Of a stretch of DNA of 64,000 bases, positions 1 through 9,033 are shown piece after piece (the first letter of the stretch is position 1; the number at the start of each line of letters is the position of its first letter). Source of the stretch: Stieleria mannarensis (GTDB taxonomy: Bacteria; Planctomycetota; Planctomycetia; Pirellulales; Pirellulaceae); assembly GCF_014154935.1 (NCBI RefSeq), contig NZ_JACEHH010000031.1, forward strand, positions 45,484 to 109,483, read 5' to 3'. Below the pieces are notes generated by a model. That model did not search any database, was not told the origin of the DNA, and worked only from the letters and a program-made list of their open reading frames with translations. A program made the translations under genes and the position numbers.

Positions 1-221
1 GACCGCAGCACTTCGAAACTGGTTTGGCTCCACCGCAGGCTGTCGTACTGTCCTCGGCGAGCGACCGCGCTGGAACGGAACACATTGCCGAGGAACTGGC
101 GGTAGAAGGTGAAGGTCGGAAACCGTGTTGAAAACCAGCCTGCCGGATGGGACTCGGTCAGGTAGCGTCCATCGATGTCGGCCAGCAATTCGTTGCAGTG
201 TGGGGATTCATTTCCTGTCAT
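1..221 (-). CDS. Partial hypothetical protein, N-terminal part
   Basis: An open frame runs from an ATG at 221 leftwards off the window edge with no stop, giving the first 73 or so residues (begins MTGNESPHCNELLADIDG). The ATG lies 20 bases past the stop of the RND pump gene, so it is probably the last or a later member of the same leftward efflux operon. The visible part is hydrophilic and aromatic-rich (GWFSTRFPTFTFYRQF), with no signal peptide or membrane segment. I do not recognise the family. The call rests on the open frame and the tight spacing; the rest of the gene lies outside the window. Confidence 0.55.
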   Translation of the reverse strand, partial: MTGNESPHCNELLADIDGRYLTESHPAGWFSTRFPTFTFYRQFLGNVFRSSAVARRGQYDSLRWSQTSFEVLR

Positions 222-241
222 GGCACCAACGCAAACGGCGA

Positions 242-3200
242 TCAATCATCCTGTGACGCCGGAGCCGACGAAGCGGGGGCTGGAGCACCCTCGTTCGTTT
301 TCGTGCCGCGTGACTGATGCGAGTCACGCGGCATCGGTTCCTCCGACCTGCCCAGTTGAACCGCTGGTTGTCGGTTTGGCAACTCGGTCGGCCGACGGTC
401 CGGCCCCTGCCGCGTGCCGAAGACTTGCCGCGTGCCAAAGACCAACCGCGTCAATCGGGCTTTGGCGTCCAGCAGCAAACTGAACAGCGTTGGCACCAAG
501 ATCAACGTGAACACCGTCGAGACCAACAACCCGCCCAGCACCACGCTTCCCAGACCCCGGTACAGTTCGCTGCCGGCACCGGGGAACAGGACCAACGGAA
601 ACAGCCCCAGCACGGTGGTCATCGTGGTCATAAAGATGGGGCGAATCCGAGTCCGGACGCTTTCCAAAATCGCCGCCCGCGGCGGCATGGAGTCCTCGCG
701 CATGTGATTGAGCGATTGGTGCACGATCAAGATCGGATTGTTGACCACGGTACCGATCAAGATCACGAAACCCAGCATGGTCAGGATGTCCAGTTGCTGC
801 GTCAGTTGGCCGGTCATCCCCAAATAGACGTTCAACAGGTTCAGCCCCAAGATGCCGCCGACCGCGCCCAGCGGCACGGTCAAGATGATCACCAGCGGAT
901 ACAACCACGATTCGAACAGCGCCGCCATCAACAGGTACGTGATCAGGACGACCAGGACGAATTGGCTGGTCAACAGGCTGAGCAAACTGTCCAGATTCCA
1001 ACCCGACCATCGGCCCAGGAACGTCGTCTGCATCTTGCTCAGTTTGTCGGCGGTGCCGGCCAGGTTGACGTGGTATCCGCCGCCCAGTTGACCGCTTTCG
1101 ATCAGCGGCTGGACGATCTCGCGACGGATCTGGGCCATCGCATCCTCCAGCGCGACTTCCGGCGGCGGAGAAACCTCGATCGTGATCGCGCGGACGCGTT
1201 CGCGGTGATTGACCTGTTCGGGGCCGCTGGCCAAGGCGACTTCGGCCAGGGCCGCCAGCGGGACCAGATGGCCGCCGGGGGTCGCGATCGGCAATGCCTC
1301 GATCTCTTGCGTCGTGTCGGCGTACTTGGATTCACCGACGATCGTCAAGTCGATCTTATTGCCGTCCAAGTAGTAATCACCGGCGTACGCACCGTCGATC
1401 AGACAGTTGGCGGCGAACCCCAGGTCGCGACTGCTGACGCCCATCTCGGCCGCTTGGACCAACTTGGGCGTGATGTGGATTTCGGGACTGGACAAATCCA
1501 GGCTGGGAATCGGTCGGGCCTGGGCGGTCGGCATGATCTGTTTGACCTTGCCGATCGTTTGCCCGCCCAGCCCGACCAGCTTGATCAAATCGGGGCCGGT
1601 GATTTCGATCTCGATCGTCCGCCCGGCGGTCAGCCCCTGTTCGAACAGGCTGGATTGCTTTGCGACGGCAAAGGTCCCCGGCATCTTCGCGCCGACCTGC
1701 TGCACCAGCGGAACGAGTTCACCGGCACGCTGACCGTCGTGGGCGCGGATGCCCATGAACACCTGGCGGCCCCGAGCGACGAAGAAAAAATCACCGATCG
1801 CGGGGAAGTCCAACGCGGCGGCTTCGGGGCTGTCCGGTTCCACGTCCCAGTACGGGCGCAATTCGCTTTCCACGGTTTTGCCGGCCGCCGTCAATTGGTC
1901 CAGGTTGTATCCGGGCGGCGGCAACAGGATGCCGAAGACCAGGTTGCGATTTCCTGTCGGCAGGTATTCCACCTTCGGCCAGAACGACCAACTGATGCCG
2001 ACGGCCAACAGGACCAGCGTCGCCGCGACGACGATGCGGCGCAGCGTGCCGCGTTGGACCCAGTCGTTGAAGCCGACGGTGGCGCGGACAAAGGCGGCGG
2101 CAAAGGTGTGGATCGGCCACAGGAAGAATCGTGTGATTCGGTTCGTCGGTGCCCCGGGGGATGCCGTTCGGTCGTCTGGATGATCGGGCGACTGCTCGCG
2201 CCGGGAATCGAATAACCGTGACGCCGCGGTCGGGATCACCGACATCGAGATCACCAACGATAGCGCCACCGCCGCGCTGATCGCCAGCGCGATGTCACGA
2301 AACAGTTGACCGGCTTCTTCCTGAACAAAAACGATCGGCAAGAACACGGCGACGGTCGTGATCGTCGATGCCGCGATCGCGCCCCAGACCTCCTGCGTTC
2401 CGCGAACCGCGGCGGCAAGCGGTGAATCGCCGGATCGAAAATGACGGTAAACGTTTTCCAGCACGACCACCGCGTTGTCGACCAACATGCCGACGGCGAA
2501 CGCCAGGCCGGCCAGACTGATCACGTTCAACGACCGTCCCAGCACTCCCAACACCAAGAACGACGCGATGATGCTGGTCGGGATCGCCAACGCCACCACC
2601 AAGGCGCCGCGGGCGAACCAAAACCCCGCGGTCAGAATGATCGCGATGCAAATCAGAAAGAAAAACGGCGAAAGATAGGCCGCCGCCAGGGAGCTGGCGA
2701 TGATCAGGGGGATCGTCAGAATCGTCCGCACGCCCAGGTGCAAGAACAGCATCAACACGATCATCGTCAGCGCCCCGCCGATGAAAATGTTCTGTTGCAC
2801 CAAGTCGATGGACGAATAGATGTATTCTGTTTCGTCGTAAACTTGCATCAGTTGCAATCCACGCGGGGCCAAGATGTTTTCGTCGATGTCGCGGCTGGCG
2901 ATCCGCAAACCCTCCATCACGTCCAGCACGTTGGCGTCGGTTTCCCGCAAGCAATTGATCGCGATACTCGATTCACCAAATCGTCGCACCAATCCGTCCG
3001 GCTTTTTGTAACCCAATTCGACGGTGGCGACGTCGCGGACGTAGACCGGGGCGCCGTTGTTGACCGACAACAATTGTTGCTCGACCTGTTCGGGACTGCG
3101 GAATTGTCCCATCGCCCGCACGACCCAGCGCCGTTTGCCTTCCCAGAAATCGCCCGCCGACGTGTCCTTGTTTTGCCCCTGCAAGACGCTGCGGACGTCG

Positions 3201-3961
3201 GCCAGGGTCAGTTGTCTGGCGGCTAATTTTTCGGGGTCCACGATGACCTGTAGTTCGTCTTCCAATCCGCCGATGACGTTGGATTGGGAAACGCCGGGGA
3301 CACGTTCAAAGCGGGCTTCGATTTCATCTTCGGCAAACCGCCGCAACTGGGTCACGTCCAAGTCGTCTGGCGGCAACAGTTCGTTGACCTCGGAGTGCTC
3401 TTTGGCCAGCATCCGCAGCCGCAGCATCGCCAAACCGACGTTGTGGGCGTTGCGAGCCGGGGCGATTTTGTCGGCCAGCTCGGGGTGTCGCGATTGGAAC
3501 GCTGCGAATTGATCGTCGGTCGGCCGCCGCGTGCTTAAAATGAACCAGGCGATCGGGCGGTCCGAGGCGTTGGAGGTTGTGATCACCGGTTCGTCGGAAT
3601 CCTCGGGGTACTCCGGCACTTGCTGCAGTCGGCTGTTGACCTTCAGCAAGGCCTCCTCCATGTTCGTGCCGACGACGAACTCCAGCGTGATCGTGCTTTT
3701 GGAATCGGCGCTCTCGGACGTCATCTTCGTGACGCCTTCGACACTCTTGAGCTGTTCCTCCTGCTCCATCGTGATCTCCTGCTCCACCTCCTGTGGGCTG
3801 GCACCGGGCCAGGTCGTCGCCACGGTGATCGTGGGGATCTGGACCTCCGGGGTCAGTTGCATCGGCATCCGCGTCAGCGCGACGACGCCGAACAGCGAGA
3901 CCAACAGGACGGCGACGCTGACCTTGACCGGATTTTTGACGAAGGATTCAATCAGTGCCAT
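242..3961 (-). CDS. RND-family efflux pump inner-membrane transporter (HAE1/AcrB-like)
   Basis: This is a large inner-membrane exporter of the RND superfamily, expected to form a trimer and to use the adjacent membrane fusion protein at 3948-5267. The start is set at 3961 (MALIESFVKNPVKV), not at the longer ORF start at 4033: AAGGGG lies at good spacing upstream, and MALIESF is where the family's first membrane helix begins. This gives 1239 residues, somewhat longer than AcrB (1049). The usual pattern is visible: helix 1 at about 10-28, a large periplasmic loop (TWPGASPQEVEQEI), the TM4 block GMLVDNAVVVLENV, a second periplasmic loop, and the TM10 block GTVVNNPILIVHQSL. By eye, AcrB Asp407 is kept, but the Asp408 and Lys940 positions are both Asn. 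The C-terminal tail after the last helix is long, polar and Arg/Pro-rich. It overlaps the fusion-protein gene by 14 bp, so the two are probably translationally coupled. Substrate unknown. Confidence 0.9.
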   Translation of the reverse strand: MALIESFVKNPVKVSVAVLLVSLFGVVALTRMPMQLTPEVQIPTITVATTWPGASPQEVEQEITMEQEEQLKSVEGVTKMTSESADSKSTITLEFVVGTNMEEALLKVNSRLQQVPEYPEDSDEPVITTSNASDRPIAWFILSTRRPTDDQFAAFQSRHPELADKIAPARNAHNVGLAMLRLRMLAKEHSEVNELLPPDDLDVTQLRRFAEDEIEARFERVPGVSQSNVIGGLEDELQVIVDPEKLAARQLTLADVRSVLQGQNKDTSAGDFWEGKRRWVVRAMGQFRSPEQVEQQLLSVNNGAPVYVRDVATVELGYKKPDGLVRRFGESSIAINCLRETDANVLDVMEGLRIASRDIDENILAPRGLQLMQVYDETEYIYSSIDLVQQNIFIGGALTMIVLMLFLHLGVRTILTIPLIIASSLAAAYLSPFFFLICIAIILTAGFWFARGALVVALAIPTSIIASFLVLGVLGRSLNVISLAGLAFAVGMLVDNAVVVLENVYRHFRSGDSPLAAAVRGTQEVWGAIAASTITTVAVFLPIVFVQEEAGQLFRDIALAISAAVALSLVISMSVIPTAASRLFDSRREQSPDHPDDRTASPGAPTNRITRFFLWPIHTFAAAFVRATVGFNDWVQRGTLRRIVVAATLVLLAVGISWSFWPKVEYLPTGNRNLVFGILLPPPGYNLDQLTAAGKTVESELRPYWDVEPDSPEAAALDFPAIGDFFFVARGRQVFMGIRAHDGQRAGELVPLVQQVGAKMPGTFAVAKQSSLFEQGLTAGRTIEIEITGPDLIKLVGLGGQTIGKVKQIMPTAQARPIPSLDLSSPEIHITPKLVQAAEMGVSSRDLGFAANCLIDGAYAGDYYLDGNKIDLTIVGESKYADTTQEIEALPIATPGGHLVPLAALAEVALASGPEQVNHRERVRAITIEVSPPPEVALEDAMAQIRREIVQPLIESGQLGGGYHVNLAGTADKLSKMQTTFLGRWSGWNLDSLLSLLTSQFVLVVLITYLLMAALFESWLYPLVIILTVPLGAVGGILGLNLLNVYLGMTGQLTQQLDILTMLGFVILIGTVVNNPILIVHQSLNHMREDSMPPRAAILESVRTRIRPIFMTTMTTVLGLFPLVLFPGAGSELYRGLGSVVLGGLLVSTVFTLILVPTLFSLLLDAKARLTRLVFGTRQVFGTRQGPDRRPTELPNRQPAVQLGRSEEPMPRDSHQSRGTKTNEGAPAPASSAPASQDD

Positions 3962-5267
3962 CGCTTGCCCCTTCGGTTTGCTGGTCGGTTTCAGGCGTCG
4001 ATGCAGGCTTGACGACACGGGAGATCCGGACACTTTGTCCGGGCCGCAGACGTTCGTTGCCTTCCACGACGACCAGTTGGCCTGCTTCCAGCGGACCGAT
4101 GGCTTGGATCAGATTCGGCATCGCAACCCCGACTCGGATCGGGACCGGGCGGACGCTGTGGCTGTTGCCCTCGCCGTTTTCGACGACGTAGACCAACGGC
4201 TGGGGACCACCCAAGACCAACGCATTCTTGGGCACCATCACGGCTCGTTGTGGCGGGCCGACGGGCAGTTGGACGCGGGCGTACATCCCCGCTTTGAGCA
4301 GCGGCCCCGAATCGGTGATCGTGTTGGGCACGCGGATCTTGACGGGAAAGGTCCGCGCCTTGGCGTCGGCTTGCGGGATCACGGTGGTGATCTGGCCGGT
4401 GAACAGTTCGTCGGGCAGGGCGGGGACATCGACGCGAACCGTCATGCCGGGCGTGATGTGCGCGGCATGTTGTTCGACGACATACGCGTAGACTTCGACT
4501 TCGTCAAGCGCCACCACCTCCATCACCGGATCGCCGCTCTGGACCCACGTTCCCTCGTCAACGTGTTCGGTGACGACATAGCCGTCAAACCGCGACATGA
4601 TCGTGTACTTCTTGATCCGGTCCTGGATGCGATCGACCATCGCTTGTTGAAACGCAACCTGGGCGCGCGCCTGGGCGATCCGTTCGGTTCGCGGACCTTC
4701 GACCATTAAGTCGTACGCCGCCTTCAATTCCAGATAGACCTGTTCCCTCTGGCTCGCTTGTGACTTGACCAATTCGAATTCTTCGGGGGATGCAGAGTTC
4801 GACTTGCGGAGTTGCTGCAATCGGAGCAGTTGCGCCTGACCGAATTCCATCTCGGCTTTGGCAGCGAGCATCTTCGCCTTGGCTTGTTCGATTTCGTTCG
4901 GCCGCGACCCCGCTTCGAGTTCGGCGAGTTCTTGATTCCGCAGGTCCAGTTCGGCCTGGGCGGCGGCGAGTTCCAATTCAATTGTCGCGGTCAACAGCTT
5001 GGCCAGCGTCCCCCCCTGGGCGACGCGTTCACCTTCGTGAACCACCAACTCCACCACCCGGCCGTCCACCGCGCTGCCCACGACGGCGCGTTTGAGCGGC
5101 ATCACGGTGGCGACAAAGGTCTGGCCGGCGGCGACGTCCATCTGGACCGTTTCGGCGACGGCGACCGGGGCCGGCGGTTGTTGCTGAGCCTGTGTGGTCG
5201 ACACGCAGACCGTCGCGACGATCAACGGCAACACACATCGGGTTGGGCGAATGGTCGGTTGGTTCAT
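3948..5267 (-). CDS. RND efflux periplasmic adaptor (HlyD/AcrA-type membrane fusion protein)
   Basis: 439-residue adaptor linking the RND pump to an outer-membrane channel. It starts with a signal peptide ending around STTQAQ (residue 28), followed by the split lipoyl half-motif (GSAVDGRVVELVVHEGERVAQGG). A long coiled-coil hairpin rich in E, A, L and Q (about residues 90-215) comes next, then the second lipoyl half (SRFDGYVVTEHVDEGTWVQSG) and a beta-barrel region with PQADAKARTFPVKI and LLKAGMYARVQLPVG, both typical of RND adaptors. The Asp/Thr-rich tail overlaps the start of the pump gene by 14 bp. The gene lies 171 bp downstream of the MarR gene, on the same strand, with a 9-bp tandem repeat between them. 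Family assignment is firm; the substrate is not predictable. Confidence 0.93.
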   Translation of the reverse strand: MNQPTIRPTRCVLPLIVATVCVSTTQAQQQPPAPVAVAETVQMDVAAGQTFVATVMPLKRAVVGSAVDGRVVELVVHEGERVAQGGTLAKLLTATIELELAAAQAELDLRNQELAELEAGSRPNEIEQAKAKMLAAKAEMEFGQAQLLRLQQLRKSNSASPEEFELVKSQASQREQVYLELKAAYDLMVEGPRTERIAQARAQVAFQQAMVDRIQDRIKKYTIMSRFDGYVVTEHVDEGTWVQSGDPVMEVVALDEVEVYAYVVEQHAAHITPGMTVRVDVPALPDELFTGQITTVIPQADAKARTFPVKIRVPNTITDSGPLLKAGMYARVQLPVGPPQRAVMVPKNALVLGGPQPLVYVVENGEGNSHSVRPVPIRVGVAMPNLIQAIGPLEAGQLVVVEGNERLRPGQSVRISRVVKPASTPETDQQTEGASDGTD

Positions 5268-5296
5268 GGGGCAAGTCCGGTGCGACGTCAGGGGGG

Positions 5297-5435
5297 AAGG
5301 AGTGAAGGAGTGGAGGAGTGAAGGAGTGGAGGAGTGGAGGAGTGGAGGAGTGGAGGAGTGAAGGAGTGAAGGAGTGGAGGAGTGGAGGAGTGGAGGAGTG
5401 GAGGAGTGGAGGAGTGGAGGAGTGGAGGAGTGGAG
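5297..5435. repeat. 9-bp tandem repeat (GTGGAGGAG-like), about 15 copies
   Basis: The stretch consists of near-perfect 9-bp units, mostly GTGGAGGAG with some GTGAAGGAG variants, filling almost all of the 171-bp gap between the MarR stop (5439) and the fusion-protein start (5267). Because 9 is a multiple of 3 the tract is open in several frames and produces spurious peptides such as LLHSSTPP repeats. On the mRNA strand it is C/T-rich (CTCCTCCAC), so it would be an unstructured pyrimidine-rich leader for the pump genes. Copy number is likely to vary between strains. Confidence 0.95.
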
Positions 5436-5438
5436 CGG

Positions 5439-5897
5439 CTAGTGGTCCGACGGTGCGGTCGCGATGTCGGGCATCAAGTTTTCGTGGACGCGGCCGAGCA
5501 GCGTTTTGAGGGTGGCTTGTTGCCGGTCGGTCAATCCGTCGGTGGCCCGCGCGCGAATCCGTTTGGCACACTGGATGATCTTGCCCCACACCGGTTTGCT
5601 CTTGGCGGTCGCGCGGATTAACTTTCGCCGACGATCCTCGGGACAGGGGCGGCGGGTGATCAATCCGTCACGCTGCATGCGGTCAAGAATCCGCACCAGT
5701 GTCGGCGGTTCGATCATCATCTTGCCGGCCAACTCGGATTGCGAAAGATCGCCCTCGAGCGCCAACCATCCGAGCACCTGAGATTGCCGAAACGTGATGC
5801 CATAGGGCACCAGTTCATCGTTGAAGGCACGATGGTATCGCTGCGTGGTGATGGTCAGCCAATAGCCGATGCTCTCGTCAAAGTCATAGTCCAGCAC
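5439..5897 (-). CDS. MarR-family transcriptional regulator
   Basis: 152-residue winged-helix regulator. I place the start at the GTG at 5897 (then LDYDFDESIGYW), preceded by GGAGAGGA at about 7 bases. The longer ORF start at 5972 would put the operator-like palindrome inside the coding region and has no ribosome site. Family features are an N-terminal dimerisation helix, FRQSQVLGWLALEGDLSQSELAGKM (helix-turn-helix), PPTLVRILDRMQRDGLI (recognition helix), and the wing RRPCPEDRRRKLIRAT with the Asp-Arg-Arg signature. It is the first gene of the leftward efflux operon and probably represses it and itself, which is the common arrangement for MarR with an RND pump. The ligand is unknown. Confidence 0.92.
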   Translation of the reverse strand: MLDYDFDESIGYWLTITTQRYHRAFNDELVPYGITFRQSQVLGWLALEGDLSQSELAGKMMIEPPTLVRILDRMQRDGLITRRPCPEDRRRKLIRATAKSKPVWGKIIQCAKRIRARATDGLTDRQQATLKTLLGRVHENLMPDIATAPSDH

Positions 5898-5928
5898 GAG
5901 CCGTCCTCTCCGGGGAACAACACAATTC

Positions 5929-5948
5929 GTTAGCCCACTAACCATTAG
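5929..5948. promoter_or_regulatory. Probable MarR operator (GTTAG/CTAAC palindromes)
   Basis: GTTAG-CCCA-CTAAC (5929-5942) is a perfect inverted repeat, and CTAA-CCA-TTAG (5938-5948) makes a second, overlapping one, so TTAG/CTAA words recur at regular spacing. The site lies 32-51 bp upstream of the MarR GTG at 5897 and about 140 bp upstream of the divergent oxidoreductase. Position and TTAG/CTAA symmetry fit a MarR-family autoregulatory operator. This is inferred from symmetry and position only. Confidence 0.6.
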
Positions 5949-6089
5949 CGTTGGGGGGCAATCGCTTGTCAAGTCTTTCCCCGATCGCGTTGACCCGGAT
6001 CGATCCAGGGGCTCGGTCGCCTGAGGGATGATGCGGTGCGTTACAATCCTGCCCCAAACAACATTCCGAATTCAACAAGGAGCAGGGAG

Positions 6090-7169
<1,080 letters not shown>

Positions 7170-7423
7170 GGGGCGGTCGGTTTGGACACTTTGGCGGACA
7201 TGCAACAATGCTCGACTGATCTTCATAAAGGCCTATTTCCCAGGGATTCCACGTCAGGCACGGCCCGCAATCTTTGACTGACGGCGGTTATTCCGCCGGT
7301 CCCCGAAACGGCACGATTCCCGCATTGTTTTGATCTACCAACGCGATTTAAATCGTGTTGAAACGTAGAGCGATCTACGAACGAGGCGGAATCAATCTTC
7401 AAACGCAAGAGAAGACCGTAGCA

Positions 7424-7846
7424 ATGGAAATCCTTCTGCCAAAGCGATGGCGGGTCAGCCAGGGGCGAATCAGCCAGGGGGCGGTGATCGCCGATGTGTG
7501 GCTCAATCCCTTGCCCGCGATCGTCCAGCGACTACGCGGCTGCGGCCCCGTCACCCTCGGGGTCTGTTGCCTGCTGATCGCGTTCGTCTCGGTGCACGAT
7601 GCGGCATTGGTCGTCACGAATCATGAAGTGATTCATGAAGTGGAACAGAATCCGATCGGGGTCTGGCTGCTTGATCTGCAAGACGGTCAGGTCTGGTTGT
7701 TTGTCACGGTCAAACTGGTCAGTACGGCGTTGGTTTGTGCCGTGCTGATCACGTTGTACAAGCACCAACGACGCATCGCGATGACGGTGGCGGCCAGCCT
7801 GGTTTGCTTCCAGCTTTCGCTGTTGTGTTATTTAACGGTCGCGTGA
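7424..7846 (+). CDS. Small three-helix membrane protein, function unknown
   Basis: 140-residue protein, starting at the ATG at 7424 (MEILLPKRWRVSQG); a GTG at 7355 in the same frame is an alternative but adds an uncharacteristic leader. Three hydrophobic stretches are visible: about 47-70 (TLGVCCLLIAFVSVHDAALV), 90-112 (VWLFVTVKLVSTALVCAVLI) and 120-140. Between the first two is the polar loop NHEVIHEVEQNPIGVWLL, which recalls small membrane proteins of the DUF5658 type, though this is a weak impression. Its stop overlaps the next gene by four bases (GTGA), so the two are coupled and probably work together at the membrane. Confidence 0.7.
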   Translation: MEILLPKRWRVSQGRISQGAVIADVWLNPLPAIVQRLRGCGPVTLGVCCLLIAFVSVHDAALVVTNHEVIHEVEQNPIGVWLLDLQDGQVWLFVTVKLVSTALVCAVLITLYKHQRRIAMTVAASLVCFQLSLLCYLTVA

Positions 7847-9033
7847 TCGTGTTGGAACTGCTGCGATCACCGAGGCGTTGGAAGGTTTGGAAGCAGGTCA
7901 CCGACTTCTTCGCGTTGTGGGGGTTGCTGCTCGGCGGAATCTTCCTGCTCGCCGGTGCGGAAGCCGTTGTGATTTGGGGCAGCGGGTTTCGCTACCAACC
8001 CGATACGCAAACACGATCGGTTTGGTTTGACGACCTGTCATTCCAGCGATCAAAACGCATGGCGGCCGCCGTGGTCTGTTTCCGACAGAACGCGCTCGCC
8101 GAGGGTGTCAAATCCGATATCGTGCTGATGGATTTGGTCACGCGTCGAACGATGTCCCTGGACGCCTCTCACCTGAATCCGATCGCCGTGGCGCTCTCTC
8201 CAGACGCGTCGACGGTCGCGGTGATCGGCGACGACGCCGCCGTCCGCTTGATTAAGGATGTGACGCCGATGTCGACGGCCAAGTTGATGGCCGAAATCGA
8301 AACGATTGATGACGCCCGATTTGATCACCCCACCCGTATGCTGTTCTCGCCCGATGGTGACAAGCTGGCGGCGCTCAATGAACAATCCGTTTGGGTCTGG
8401 AGCTTGTCGGAAAACCGACTGTTGCACCAGCATCATCACGGACATCACGAACATCGCGGCAGCGCCAAACACGGTATTCACAAGGTGCTCGCGTTCACCC
8501 GAGATTCGCAGTGCATCATCGCCGCCGATAGCAACGGTGGGATCGCGATTCGTGATCTCGATTCGGGAAAGGTCCTCAAGCGAGGCTTGTCCGATGAACG
8601 CTCTCTGTTTGAAGCCGACCTGTCGGAGGAAGATCGATTGCTGGCCGTCGCGACCAACGGGACGCCGCACGAGGTTTCGCTGCATGCCTTTTCCGCCGAC
8701 CCACGCCACCCAGACGCTCGCCTCTGGACACAACGCGTCTCCGTTCCGGTGGTGGCCGTCGGCGGGCAGGGCTCCTGGGCGGCGACGGCCGTGTATCGCA
8801 ACGAAACACACGTGATCATCATCCGTGACGTCCAAACCGGGCGGGAACGAGGGGTGTTCGCCGGCCATGAGTGCCCGATCGTGGGGTTCGCGTCGTCCGG
8901 CCAGACGCTGTATTCATGGGATTCCGGTGGCTCGATTTATGAATGGGACATCGACACCATGCAACGCGCCTACACGTTTTCCATGCTCCAGTGGGTGCTC
9001 GATTCGCTCGATCCCAACCGCATCCGCAACTGA
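7843..9033 (+). CDS. Membrane-anchored beta-propeller (WD40-like) protein with His-rich loop
   Basis: 396 residues from a GTG at 7843 that overlaps the stop of the previous gene (GTGA). An N-terminal transmembrane segment (about 20-43, LWGLLLGGIFLLAGAEAVVI) is followed by an extracytoplasmic region with repeated propeller-blade patterns: SPDASTVAVIGDDAAVRLI, SPDGDKLAALNEQSVWVWS, TRDSQCIIAADSNGGIAIRD and GHECPIVGFASSGQTLYSWD. A blade loop holds the histidine cluster HQHHHGHHEHRGSAKHGIH, which could bind metal. It sits between a small membrane protein and a dockerin-like secreted protein with overlapping ends on both sides, suggesting a scaffold or sensor role in one complex. Propeller fold likely; function unknown. 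Confidence 0.78.
   Translation: MIVLELLRSPRRWKVWKQVTDFFALWGLLLGGIFLLAGAEAVVIWGSGFRYQPDTQTRSVWFDDLSFQRSKRMAAAVVCFRQNALAEGVKSDIVLMDLVTRRTMSLDASHLNPIAVALSPDASTVAVIGDDAAVRLIKDVTPMSTAKLMAEIETIDDARFDHPTRMLFSPDGDKLAALNEQSVWVWSLSENRLLHQHHHGHHEHRGSAKHGIHKVLAFTRDSQCIIAADSNGGIAIRDLDSGKVLKRGLSDERSLFEADLSEEDRLLAVATNGTPHEVSLHAFSADPRHPDARLWTQRVSVPVVAVGGQGSWAATAVYRNETHVIIIRDVQTGRERGVFAGHECPIVGFASSGQTLYSWDSGGSIYEWDIDTMQRAYTFSMLQWVLDSLDPNRIRN

Noticed and set aside
317..2215. Long plus-strand ORF (632 aa) opposite the RND pump
   Set aside because: Gln/Arg/Asp-rich composition with no family pattern; it is the antisense shadow of a GC-rich real gene.
2441..3226. Plus-strand ORF of 261 aa
   Set aside because: Antisense shadow of the RND gene; low-complexity His/Gln/Arg content.
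5029..5589. Minus-strand ORF with LLHSSTPP repeats
   Set aside because: Generated by the 9-bp tandem repeat in a frame different from both flanking genes; no start signal.
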